47,655 nucleotides of DNA from assembly GCA_017501225.1 (NCBI GenBank), contig JAFVXH010000004.1:1-47655 (forward strand), given 5' to 3'. Shown here one piece after another: positions 9,014-15,472 of this stretch. The notes below the pieces were generated by a model. It did no database searches and was not told where the DNA came from. It saw only the letters and a list, made by a program, of their open reading frames with translations. Source of the stretch: Clostridia bacterium. Its GTDB lineage: Bacteria > Bacillota > Clostridia > Oscillospirales > CAG-272. Position 1 is the first letter of the stretch. Each line of letters opens with the position of its first letter. Both the position numbers and the translations under genes were made by a program.

Positions 9014-9688
9014 ATGTTTCAAAAGTTTTATGATCTTCTCATAGCCGGCGGGGCTTGGCTAACGATTTTGGAAGGACTTTGGGCAACCGTTCAGATTTCC
9101 TTTTTCGCCCTCGTTTTAGGCACGCTCCTCGGTGCAGAGGTTTGTGCTATGAGAAGAAGCAAACACAAAATCTTAAAAATCCCTGCATCCATTTACATAG
9201 CGGTGCTTCGTGGCTCACCCGTATTGATGCTCTTGATGCTTTTCTACTACGTGGTGTTTGCCAAAACCGATATGGATGCCCTTGTGGTAGCCATTATCAC
9301 CTTTGGTCTGAACACGGCGGCATATATCGCAGAGCTGATGCGCTCCGCACTCGATGCCACCGACAAAGGACAGGTGGAAGCCATGCGTACACTTGGCTTC
9401 TCGGGCTTTGCGGCGTTCCGCTACGTGACCTTGCCGCAGGCGGCAGAAATTGCAAAGCCTGTGTATCAATCCACCATAATCAACCTCATCCAATGGACGA
9501 GCGTGGTGGGCTACGTAACCATTACCGACCTCACAAGAGTCATCAACAACATTTCCGCAAGGACAATGCAGCCACTCTTTATGATTATCGTCGGTATGAT
9601 TATCTATCTCGGACTGTCCTATTTGGTAACGGGTATTTTTGCCCTGTCTGACAGAATCAAGAAAAGAAAGGCAGGTGCGAAAAAATGA
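9014..9688 (+). CDS. Polar amino-acid-type ABC transporter permease
   Basis: 224 aa, the usual length of HisM/GlnP-type permeases. About five membrane helices are seen, plus the EAA loop QVEAMRTLGFSGFAAFRYVTLPQA that contacts the ATPase. Unlike the fused protein at 2182 it has no binding domains. It overlaps the ATPase gene by ATGA. With the lipoprotein before it and the ATPase after it, it forms a complete importer; the substrate is uncertain because the binding proteins have lost the usual amino-acid motif. Confidence 0.92.
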   Translation: MFQKFYDLLIAGGAWLTILEGLWATVQISFFALVLGTLLGAEVCAMRRSKHKILKIPASIYIAVLRGSPVLMLLMLFYYVVFAKTDMDALVVAIITFGLNTAAYIAELMRSALDATDKGQVEAMRTLGFSGFAAFRYVTLPQAAEIAKPVYQSTIINLIQWTSVVGYVTITDLTRVINNISARTMQPLFMIIVGMIIYLGLSYLVTGIFALSDRIKKRKAGAKK

Positions 9689-10776
9689 GCTTAATTGAAG
9701 TAAAAGGACTTTGTAAGTCTTTCGGGAATCTCGAAGTCTTAAAGGATGTCAGCTTCACCGTTGACGAGGGTGAGGTCGTGGTCATCATCGGCGGTTCGGG
9801 TTGCGGTAAGAGCGTAACGCTCCGCAGCATTGAGCTTTTGGAAAAGCCCGATAAAGGTCAGATTTTCATTAACGGCAGAGAGATCACCGCAAAGGGTGCG
9901 GACATTGACTCCATCCGTCGTGAAATGGGTATGGTGTATCAGAGCTTCAATCTGTTCTCTCACATGAACATTGAGGAAAATATGATACTCGCTCCCACAA
10001 GGCTGCTCAAAATGCCCCGTGAAGAAGCGGTTGCCAAAGCAAAAGACCTCTTAAAGCAGGTCGGTCTGCTCGACAAGCTCCACGCAATGCCGCAGAATCT
10101 TTCGGGCGGTCAGAAGCAGAGAGTAGCAATCGCAAGATGCCTTATGATGGAGCCGAAGATCATGCTCTTTGACGAGCCGACGTCGGCGCTTGATCCCACA
10201 ATGGTTGGTGAGGTTCTTGCCACCATGCGTATGCTTGCCAAAAAGGGCATGACAATGATTATCGTTACCCACGAAATGAACTTTGCCAAAGAGATTGGCA
10301 GCCGCATTATGTTCCTTGCCGACAAGGGCGTTTACGAGCAAGGCACACCTGCCGAGATCTTTGACAATCCGAGGAAGGAAAAGACCATTGCTTTCATTAA
10401 AAAGCTGAAGTTTATCTCGATGCACATTGAAAGCCGTGATTTTGACCTTATGGAGCTTCACGGTAACATCACCACATTCGGTGAGCGTTACGGACTTGGT
10501 TCTAAAGCGGCATACCGCTTACAGCTTTGCGCCGAGGAACTCATATACGAAATGTTCAAGTGTGCCGAGGACGAAATCGACACCGACCTTTCAATCGAGT
10601 ATTCCGAAAGCGAAAAGTGCATACGGCTTAACATTGATGCGAAAGGCAAAGAGTATAACCCCTTTGCGCTTTCCGAGGATGACGAGCCTATGGGCGTGAT
10701 GATCGTGAAAAGAACGTCACAAAACTACAGCCATTCCTACGTCAGCGGCACAAACAAAATCAGCGTTGAAATCTAA
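9685..10776 (+). CDS. ABC ATPase with C-terminal RsbW-like domain (second copy)
   Basis: 363 aa, exactly the length of the paralog at 4422. The ATPase part (1-245) has GGSGCGKSVT (Walker A), VYQSFNLF, LSGGQKQR, IMLFDEPTSALD and VTHE. The Walker A final residues are KSV, where KST is usual. The tail starts HIESRDFDLMELHGNI and contains YRLQLCAEELIYEMF, IRLNIDAKGKEYNPF, MGVMIVKRTSQNYSHSYV and NKISVEI. The order and spacing match RsbW-type proteins (N-box helix, strand plus pFDP-like turn, G2-like loop, final strand). The N-box Asn and the DNG Asp are missing, so it is probably not an active kinase. Inference: a docking or sensing domain. Confidence 0.88.
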   Translation: MSLIEVKGLCKSFGNLEVLKDVSFTVDEGEVVVIIGGSGCGKSVTLRSIELLEKPDKGQIFINGREITAKGADIDSIRREMGMVYQSFNLFSHMNIEENMILAPTRLLKMPREEAVAKAKDLLKQVGLLDKLHAMPQNLSGGQKQRVAIARCLMMEPKIMLFDEPTSALDPTMVGEVLATMRMLAKKGMTMIIVTHEMNFAKEIGSRIMFLADKGVYEQGTPAEIFDNPRKEKTIAFIKKLKFISMHIESRDFDLMELHGNITTFGERYGLGSKAAYRLQLCAEELIYEMFKCAEDEIDTDLSIEYSESEKCIRLNIDAKGKEYNPFALSEDDEPMGVMIVKRTSQNYSHSYVSGTNKISVEI

Positions 10777-10806
10777 ATGCAAAGTGCAAAATGCACAATG
10801 CAAAGT
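10777..10806 (+). repeat. Left inverted repeat of the four-helix-bundle cassette
   Basis: Contains repeated TGCAAA/TGCACA units. It pairs with 11171-11200, so the transcript could form a long stem closing the ORF in a loop. Confidence 0.7.
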
Positions 10807-10817
10807 GAGGTGTAACG

Positions 10818-11171
10818 ATGGACAACATAATTGAAACAAAAAGTTTTACCTTTGCTGTGCGGATTGTAAATCTCTACAAAATGCTGACAAACGACAGAAA
10901 AGAGTATGTTCTTTCAAAACAGCTTTTAAGAAGCGGCACAAGTATAGGTGCAAATGTTTCGGAAGCAGAAAGAGGGCAAACAAAACCCGACTTTTATGCA
11001 AAAATGTGTATTGCCCTGAAAGAAGCAAACGAAACACACTATTGGCTCCGCTTGTTATACAAAACGGAATATTTAACCAAAAAAGAGTTTGACAGTATGG
11101 AAAACGATATAAAGGAACTAATCAGCATCCTTATTTCCATCTGCAAAACACAAGAAAAAAACAAAAAATAA
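10818..11171 (+). CDS. Four-helix-bundle protein (23S rRNA intervening-sequence family, S23/IVP-like)
   Basis: 117 aa, all helical. The family hallmark LRSGTSIGANVSEA is present at about residues 37-50, followed by DFYAKMCIALKEANETHYWLRLL. Family knowledge: these small proteins are encoded in 23S rRNA intervening sequences and as scattered single genes; Avd of diversity-generating retroelements is related. No reverse transcriptase or template repeat is nearby, so an Avd role is not supported. It interrupts the order permease-ATPase-binding protein, and AT-rich inverted repeats flank it, both signs of insertion. Function unknown. Confidence 0.85.
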   Translation: MDNIIETKSFTFAVRIVNLYKMLTNDRKEYVLSKQLLRSGTSIGANVSEAERGQTKPDFYAKMCIALKEANETHYWLRLLYKTEYLTKKEFDSMENDIKELISILISICKTQEKNKK

Positions 11172-11200
11172 TTTTGCATTATGCATTTTGCATTTTGCAC
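11171..11200 (+). repeat. Right inverted repeat of the four-helix-bundle cassette
   Basis: Reverse complement of 10777-10806 with about four mismatches, all transitions. Its first base is the last base of the ORF stop codon. Confidence 0.7.
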
Positions 11201-11223
11201 TTAAAAACTGGAGGTTTTTAGAA

Positions 11224-12045
11224 ATGAAAAGATTTTTAGCAATTATTTTGGCAGGACTTATGCTCCTCTCCCTCGCTGCTTGCGGTGAGAAGAAGGATGA
11301 TGGTAAAACTAAAATTGGTGTTTTGCAAACGGGACAAATGGAAGGTTTTCAGTCTAACGAGGCACACAACAAACACAGACAGGGCGAAGTCACTGTTAAG
11401 CGTGAATATATCCCCTATAGCAACTTATCCGCAGCTCTTATGGATTTGGAAAGTGGCAGAATAGATGAGATTGGTATTGAAAAATGCACAGCGGATTATG
11501 TTATTGCACATAACGATAATATCGAATCATATGAAGATTCAAAAGAAATGACCGTTTTCTCTATGATGACATTGGACACTAACAAAGAAGTTTATGACAT
11601 TCTCAACAACGCCATCAAGGAAATGAAGGCTGACGGAACTCTTGACAATCTGATTGAAAACGAGCTGAAGGCATACATCGAAAGCGATCCTGTTGCAAAA
11701 GAACTTCCTCACTTTGACGGTGCAAGAACCATCAAGATCGGTGTAACAGGCGACGTTCCTCCTATGGACTTTGTTGCGGCTAACGGCAAGGCAGCAGGCT
11801 TCAATATTGCTTTGCTTACCGAAATCGCAAACAGAGCGCAGGTGAACTTTGAGCTGGTTCAGATTGAAACTGCTTCAAGACCTATGGCTCTTTCCTCCAA
11901 TAAAGTTGACGCTGTTTTCTGGACAAAGGGTACAGAATGTCCTGTTTGTGGTGCAGAAGATGCAGAAAAAGTTGAGGGAACGCTTGTAACCGAAAGCTAT
12001 TATTCTGATTATTTCGTTAAGATTAAGCTCAAGTCTGACAAGTAA
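11224..12045 (+). CDS. Solute-binding lipoprotein, lobe-permuted, with CxxC motif (second copy)
   Basis: 273 aa from ATG 11224, which has GGAGG upstream; an earlier TTG lies inside the inverted repeat and is rejected. The lipobox is SLAAC. It is a paralog of the protein at 8154. The first ~100 mature residues differ strongly, while the stretch from NKEVYDILNNAI to the lobe-1 hinge is nearly the same. It also has the permuted lobe order and a CxxC (TECPVCGAED) where TDER is expected. The divergent lobe 2 with conserved lobe 1 suggests altered ligand choice on a shared transporter (inference), presumably the permease/ATPase at 9014-10776. Confidence 0.85.
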   Translation: MKRFLAIILAGLMLLSLAACGEKKDDGKTKIGVLQTGQMEGFQSNEAHNKHRQGEVTVKREYIPYSNLSAALMDLESGRIDEIGIEKCTADYVIAHNDNIESYEDSKEMTVFSMMTLDTNKEVYDILNNAIKEMKADGTLDNLIENELKAYIESDPVAKELPHFDGARTIKIGVTGDVPPMDFVAANGKAAGFNIALLTEIANRAQVNFELVQIETASRPMALSSNKVDAVFWTKGTECPVCGAEDAEKVEGTLVTESYYSDYFVKIKLKSDK

Positions 12046-12061
12046 TCGGGGCACCGAATCG

Positions 12062-12085
12062 CAGGGGATGTGTACGCATCCCCTG
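12062..12085 (+). terminator. Hairpin between the transport genes and the peptide genes
   Basis: A 9-bp perfect stem (12062-12070 with 12077-12085) and 6-base loop follow the lipoprotein gene. Only a weak T/A-rich tail follows, so it may be an attenuator or an mRNA-stabilising end rather than a full terminator. Confidence 0.5.
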
Positions 12086-12128
12086 TGTAATATAACTAAA
12101 AATTAGTTTTGAAATGCAGGTGAAATAA

Positions 12129-12383
12129 ATGTCAATTAAGGGTAAAAAATTCACAGACGATGGCGTGGTGGCTGAAATTGAAAACGAGATCTTGAAGGAG
12201 AACCTTGCCATAGCTTTGGAAACCCTTTCCGAGCGTGAGCAGGACGTTATTGTGCTTTATTATTATCACGAAATTCCCCTTCGGGACATTGCTATAAAAA
12301 TGGGTATTACATATACCAATGCGAAATTTATCAAACACAACGCAATCGCAAAGTTAAGGATTGCGATGAGGAGAGGAGTATAA
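12129..12383 (+). CDS. Sigma-70 region-4-like helix-turn-helix protein
   Basis: 84 aa. The sequence LSEREQDVIVLYYYHEIPLRDIAIKMGITYTNAKFIKHNAIAKLR is typical of sigma-70 region 4 or an ECF sigma C-terminus. Region 2, needed for -10 recognition and core binding, is absent, and the ORF has its own start and a GGTGA site, so it is not an evident truncation. It ends 3 bp before the first peptide gene, so it is co-transcribed with the peptide cluster. Possible roles are a YlxM-like regulator, a split-sigma partner, or the partner of the RsbW-like proteins; none is shown by sequence. Confidence 0.75.
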   Translation: MSIKGKKFTDDGVVAEIENEILKENLAIALETLSEREQDVIVLYYYHEIPLRDIAIKMGITYTNAKFIKHNAIAKLRIAMRRGV

Positions 12384-12386
12384 ATT

Positions 12387-12662
12387 ATGAAAAACGCGAA
12401 CGAAGAAATCAAAAAAGTAAACGGCGCACAAGAGCTTGACGACGATATGCTGGACGGTGTTTCGGGCGGTATTGTGCAGCTGATTAATCCCAGTTCTGGT
12501 GATCTGTATAGATTTAAAGACGGTACCGTATGCCAGTATTGTGGTGATGACCGTGGAAAGTACAAGAATGGATATATGAAATGCGATGATTGTGGTAAAA
12601 AAATGGTTAATCGAAAAGTGGATGAGAGTGAACTGAAGCATACCGGTGGCGGAATCCTGTAA
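12387..12662 (+). CDS. GG-leader peptide with zinc-ribbon-like core (RiPP precursor candidate)
   Basis: 91 aa. The leader ends with LDDDMLDGVSGG (Gly-Gly at 27-28), the pattern of bacteriocin and Nif11-type leaders cut after GG. The predicted core (29-91) is long and carries Cys49-x2-Cys52 and Cys66-x2-Cys69, like a zinc ribbon, and ends in GGGIL. A GGAGAGG-type site lies upstream. It is paralogous to the next gene, with both leader and core conserved. Upstream is the sigma-4-like gene; downstream are two more leader peptides and a radical SAM maturase. It could be a RiPP precursor or a secreted zinc protein. Confidence 0.75.
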   Translation: MKNANEEIKKVNGAQELDDDMLDGVSGGIVQLINPSSGDLYRFKDGTVCQYCGDDRGKYKNGYMKCDDCGKKMVNRKVDESELKHTGGGIL

Positions 12663-12719
12663 TAAGCAAGAAGCAAATATGAAGATCGCACACGAAATTA
12701 CAACAAAAGGAGAAAAATC

Positions 12720-12986
12720 ATGAAAAACACAAGCGAAGAAATCAAAAATCCAAACGGCGCAGAAGAGCTTGAAGACGAAATGCTTGACGGTGTTTCGGGC
12801 GGTCTTGTGCAGCTTGTTAATCCGAGTGATGATTATGAACAGTTTAAGAACGGTACCAGATGCCAGCATTGTGGGTATAAAGATGGAAAATACAAGAACA
12901 ATCGGATGATATGCTACGGTTGTGGAAAAGACATGGTTGGTCGGGACGTAGCAGAGAGTGAAATAAAATACTGTTTCTGCTTGTAA
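12720..12986 (+). CDS. GG-leader peptide with zinc-ribbon-like core, second copy
   Basis: 88 aa. Leader end LEDEMLDGVSGG (Gly-Gly 27-28). The core has Cys48-x2-Cys51 and Cys65-x2-Cys68, spaced as in the paralog at 12387, plus a C-terminal Cys-Phe-Cys-Leu not found there. Identity with the paralog is high around the GG site and the Cys pairs and lower between them, suggesting an older tandem duplication. AAAAGGAGA site upstream. Confidence 0.75.
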   Translation: MKNTSEEIKNPNGAEELEDEMLDGVSGGLVQLVNPSDDYEQFKNGTRCQHCGYKDGKYKNNRMICYGCGKDMVGRDVAESEIKYCFCL

Positions 12987-13002
12987 CACGGAAGGAGTAA
13001 AC

Positions 13003-13257
13003 ATGAAACTTACACACGAAATTGTTGAAAAAATAAAATCCGCAAATAGCGCGGACGAGGTTTTGGCAATTGCCAAGGAATGTAACGTGGAGATCACCCC
13101 GGAGGAGGCAGACAAATATTTTCATCAGCTCCATTCGGGCGAGCTTGACGATGACCTTCTCGTTAACGTGTCGGGTGGCTGTGATCCTTCTTCCGATGAC
13201 GACGATGATGACGATTACGAAGATAAAAATCAGTGGCTCATTTTTTCTAAACTATAA
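13003..13257 (+). CDS. Nif11-type leader peptide with aspartate-rich core (RiPP precursor)
   Basis: 84 aa. The first ~45 residues form a Nif11-like helical leader (IVEKIKSANSADEVLAIAKE...TPEEADKYF), then GELDDDLLVNVSGG. After Gly59 the predicted core is only 25 aa: Cys60, then seven Asp in a row, a Tyr-Glu-Asp stretch and a Trp-Leu-Ile-Phe tail. Family knowledge: Nif11 leaders steer varied modifying enzymes. The radical SAM protein 300 bp downstream is the likely enzyme. GGAAGGAG site. No export peptidase is seen nearby. Confidence 0.8.
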   Translation: MKLTHEIVEKIKSANSADEVLAIAKECNVEITPEEADKYFHQLHSGELDDDLLVNVSGGCDPSSDDDDDDDYEDKNQWLIFSKL

Positions 13258-13285
13258 ATAGTAATGCAAAGTTGGGAGAAAAACT

Positions 13286-13537
13286 ATGAAAAACTTTAAC
13301 GCAGAAATGATTGAAAAGGCAAAGACCGTAAAAAGCGCAGATGAACTGCTTGAACTCGCAAAGGCAAGCAACGTAGAAATGACCGCAGACGAGGCGGCTA
13401 CATACTTCGCACAGTTAAACCCTAAGAGTGGCGAGCTTGACGATGATGACCTTGATGCTGTTGCAGGCGGCGCAAGCGGATGTTCCGAAGAAGATGATGA
13501 GCCGGAAAGCATGGAAAAAACGAAGTTAGTACAATAA
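13286..13537 (+). CDS. Nif11-type leader peptide with short acidic core (RiPP precursor)
   Basis: 83 aa. The leader (MIEKAKTVKSADELLELAKA...TADEAATYF, then GELDDDDLDAVAGG) is clearly related to the one at 13003. The core after Gly62 is about 21 aa, acidic, with one Cys (Cys66) and a KLVQ end. The leader is better conserved than the core, as expected for RiPP precursors sharing one enzyme. The next gene, 22 bp on, is the radical SAM maturase. Confidence 0.82.
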   Translation: MKNFNAEMIEKAKTVKSADELLELAKASNVEMTADEAATYFAQLNPKSGELDDDDLDAVAGGASGCSEEDDEPESMEKTKLVQ

Positions 13538-13559
13538 ATTTTCCATTTACCGAGGAAAT

Positions 13560-14981
13560 ATGACTTACATACTGAATAAAAACATTGCTCTGCGGTCATG
13601 GTGGCGCGTGCCTTACGCCTATTACGTAAAAGGTCGGCGCGACGCGCAGAGGTTGACAAAAGAAGAATTTGAATTGCTATCGCTCTGTGACGGGCAGACC
13701 GAGATAGCCGACAGCTCTCTTGTGCAAACTCTCATTCAAAGAGGAATGATTTCTGCTTGCGAGGTGGGCGCGGCTTGCCTTGATCCGTGGCAGAAGATGG
13801 ACTGTGACAACCGCTATTTTCCTGCGATGAATTGGATGATTACAGGCAAGTGCAACTATAACTGTCTGCATTGCTTCAACGCGTCGGACAACTCGCCCCT
13901 GATGGCTGAATTTACGCTTGAAGAAGCCGAAAAGCTGCTTGATGAAGCACAAAGGTGCGGCATCAACGCCTTTACAATTACGGGCGGTGAGCCCATGTGC
14001 CACAAGGACTTTTTGCCCATCATTGAGGGCATTTATAAGCGCGGAATGTTCGTTGAGGAACTGAACACCAACGGATTTTACATAAATCAAGCTGTGCTTG
14101 ACCGCATGAAGGAGATCGGATGCGATCCGCTGATCAAGATTTCCTTTGACGGTATCGGGCATCACGATTGGCTCAGAAACCGCAAGGGCGCGGAAGAAGA
14201 TGCGCTCCGTGCGATCAAACTCTGCGTGGATAACGGCTTCCGTGTCAAAGCGCAGACCAACGTACACAGAAAAAATATCGAATCTATGCTCCCCACGGCT
14301 CGGCTCCTTGACGAAATGGGGGTGTATGAAATGCGCATCATTCGTACCACCGAGGTTCCTCGTTGGAACGAGAACGCAAAAGGCGCAACCCTCGATCTTG
14401 ACGAATATTTTGCGGGGATGCTCGACTTCGTGAGAGAGTATATTTCCGAAGATCATAAAATGGTGATTGATATTTGGCAGCTTATGACTCTTTTCCCAAG
14501 GAGCAAGAGCTATAATCTCCGCACCGTTGCGTGCTGTGAGGGTGAGTACAAGCCCACACGCCCTGTATGCCCCGGAAATCGCAGTATGGTGGCTGTATCG
14601 GCAAACGGAAACGTTTTCCCGTGTATGCAGATGTCGGGCTATTACGAGGAAAGGAATGATATTCTCGGCAATGTCAAGGAGTATGGACTCAGGCCGCTAC
14701 TTCAGATGGGCAAGTATCTTGCGGAGGTCTGTGCCACGGTTGGTGAGCTTGCCGAGGTCAATGAAGAATGCAGAAATTGCCCCTATTTCAAGTATTGCGC
14801 CGCCGGATGCCGTGCGGTTGCTCTGACTCTGACGGGCGACAAAATGGGCGTGGATCTTTCCAAGTGCCTGTTCTTCAAAAAAGGTTATTACGAAAAGGTT
14901 GTACGCACGATGGGCAATTGGAGAAACAATACGCCGAGCCGCAAGGAAGAATTACCTTTACCGAAGGGTAACTGCTTATAA
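13560..14981 (+). CDS. Radical SAM/SPASM peptide maturase with PqqD-like N-terminus
   Basis: 473 aa. Residues 1-60 look like a PqqD-type leader-recognition domain (IALRSWWRVPYAYYVKGRR...LTKEEFELL...LVQTLIQRGMI). The radical SAM cluster is C98-x3-C102-x2-C105 (CNYNCLHC), with GGEP about 142-145. The C-terminal third carries many Cys, including CPGNRS...FPCMQMSG and CRNCPYFKYCAAGC, the pattern of a SPASM domain with auxiliary iron-sulfur clusters. Family knowledge: such enzymes form sactionine, ranthipeptide, C-C or epimerised links in leader-bearing peptides. Its substrates are probably the leader peptides at 12387-13537. A GAGGAA site overlaps the short gap; a terminator follows. Confidence 0.92.
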   Translation: MTYILNKNIALRSWWRVPYAYYVKGRRDAQRLTKEEFELLSLCDGQTEIADSSLVQTLIQRGMISACEVGAACLDPWQKMDCDNRYFPAMNWMITGKCNYNCLHCFNASDNSPLMAEFTLEEAEKLLDEAQRCGINAFTITGGEPMCHKDFLPIIEGIYKRGMFVEELNTNGFYINQAVLDRMKEIGCDPLIKISFDGIGHHDWLRNRKGAEEDALRAIKLCVDNGFRVKAQTNVHRKNIESMLPTARLLDEMGVYEMRIIRTTEVPRWNENAKGATLDLDEYFAGMLDFVREYISEDHKMVIDIWQLMTLFPRSKSYNLRTVACCEGEYKPTRPVCPGNRSMVAVSANGNVFPCMQMSGYYEERNDILGNVKEYGLRPLLQMGKYLAEVCATVGELAEVNEECRNCPYFKYCAAGCRAVALTLTGDKMGVDLSKCLFFKKGYYEKVVRTMGNWRNNTPSRKEELPLPKGNCL

Positions 14982-14988
14982 TACAGTC

Positions 14989-15022
14989 AAAGCGGTGGGC
15001 AGAAATGCTCACCGCTTTCTCT
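14989..15022 (+). terminator. Terminator of the peptide/maturase gene cluster
   Basis: A 12-bp stem with one G-U pair (14989-15000 with 15007-15018) and 6-base loop, followed by a TTTCTCTCT tail, 8 bp after the maturase stop. Confidence 0.85.
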
Positions 15023-15305
15023 CTATCAAAATGCAATAATTGCATCACTGTAGTCAAAGAAAAGGCTTTCGCCGCAAAAGTGGTTTGTGAGTATGAAATG
15101 TACCAAACCAAGGCACAAACACAGATTTGCATTTTTGAAGCTCAAATTTACAGTTTCCTTTTTCCGCATTTCGTGAAAAGCCTTCGAAAATAAAAATAGA
15201 GCTAAGGTCTTGCAAATGCAATAACCCAAGCTCACTTGGACACCTAATCCGGCATTACGGTACTACGGTACACAGCCTCCGGTGACGTATTAAATTTGCG
15301 CCGAT
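15023..15305. other. Non-coding stretch next to the tRNA-Pro junction
   Basis: AT-rich at first, then mixed. Short ORFs on both strands show no start site or family signature. I see no gene here; it separates the low-GC accessory block from the core genome. Confidence 0.5.
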
Positions 15306-15326
15306 TTTGGTCGGAATGACAGGATT
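15306..15326 (+). repeat. 21-bp direct repeat of the tRNA-Pro 3' end (att-like)
   Basis: Identical over 21 bases to 15471-15491, which covers the 3' end of the tRNA gene including its encoded CCA. Similarity continues a few bases further with small gaps. Such duplications mark integration at tRNA genes; no integrase lies in the window. Confidence 0.75.
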
Positions 15327-15435
15327 CAGGAACCTAACTTTGCGCCGAATGTCTGTGCCGATCCGCTGATAGCGTAGCGCAAAGCATTCAAACGCTTCGC
15401 ATTTGAGAGGTCCGTCATCGTCAAATTCAATCGAA

Positions 15436-15470
15436 GATCATACGAAGGGAACGAGTCCCTTCGTTTGATC
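15436..15470 (-). other. Inverted repeat just 3' of tRNA-Pro
   Basis: A 15-base arm (15436-15450) pairs with 15456-15470 with one mismatch around a 5-base loop. It directly abuts the tRNA 3' end on the minus strand and may end or process the tRNA transcript. It also lies between the two att-like repeats. Confidence 0.5.
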
Positions 15471-15472
15471 TT

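Larger units (their letters stand above)
10777..11200 (+). mobile_element. Candidate inverted-repeat cassette carrying a four-helix-bundle ORF
   Basis: The ORF at 10818 is bounded by AT-rich, TGCAAA-rich arms at 10777-10806 and 11171-11200. They are reverse complements with about four transition mismatches in 30 bases. The left arm starts right after the ATPase stop codon and the right arm lies just before the ribosome binding site of the next lipoprotein gene. Known: related ORFs occur in intervening sequences inside 23S rRNA, also framed by complementary ends. Mobility here is inference; no target-site duplication was established. Confidence 0.5.

Noticed and set aside
10818..11171. Diversity-generating retroelement accessory protein (Avd)
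   Set aside because: No reverse transcriptase, template repeat or variable repeat is nearby; the S23/IVP relationship explains the sequence.
12387..12986. Ordinary cytoplasmic zinc-ribbon proteins
   Set aside because: The LDxxMLDGVSGG leader end and the neighbouring Nif11 peptides and maturase favour leader peptides, though this alternative is not excluded.
15005..15193. Short plus-strand frame in the gap before tRNA-Pro
   Set aside because: Starts inside the terminator hairpin of the maturase gene and has no ribosome site or family match.
15436..15470. Insertion-sequence terminal repeat
   Set aside because: No transposase or partner end is visible; position against the tRNA suggests a transcript end or att-related structure.
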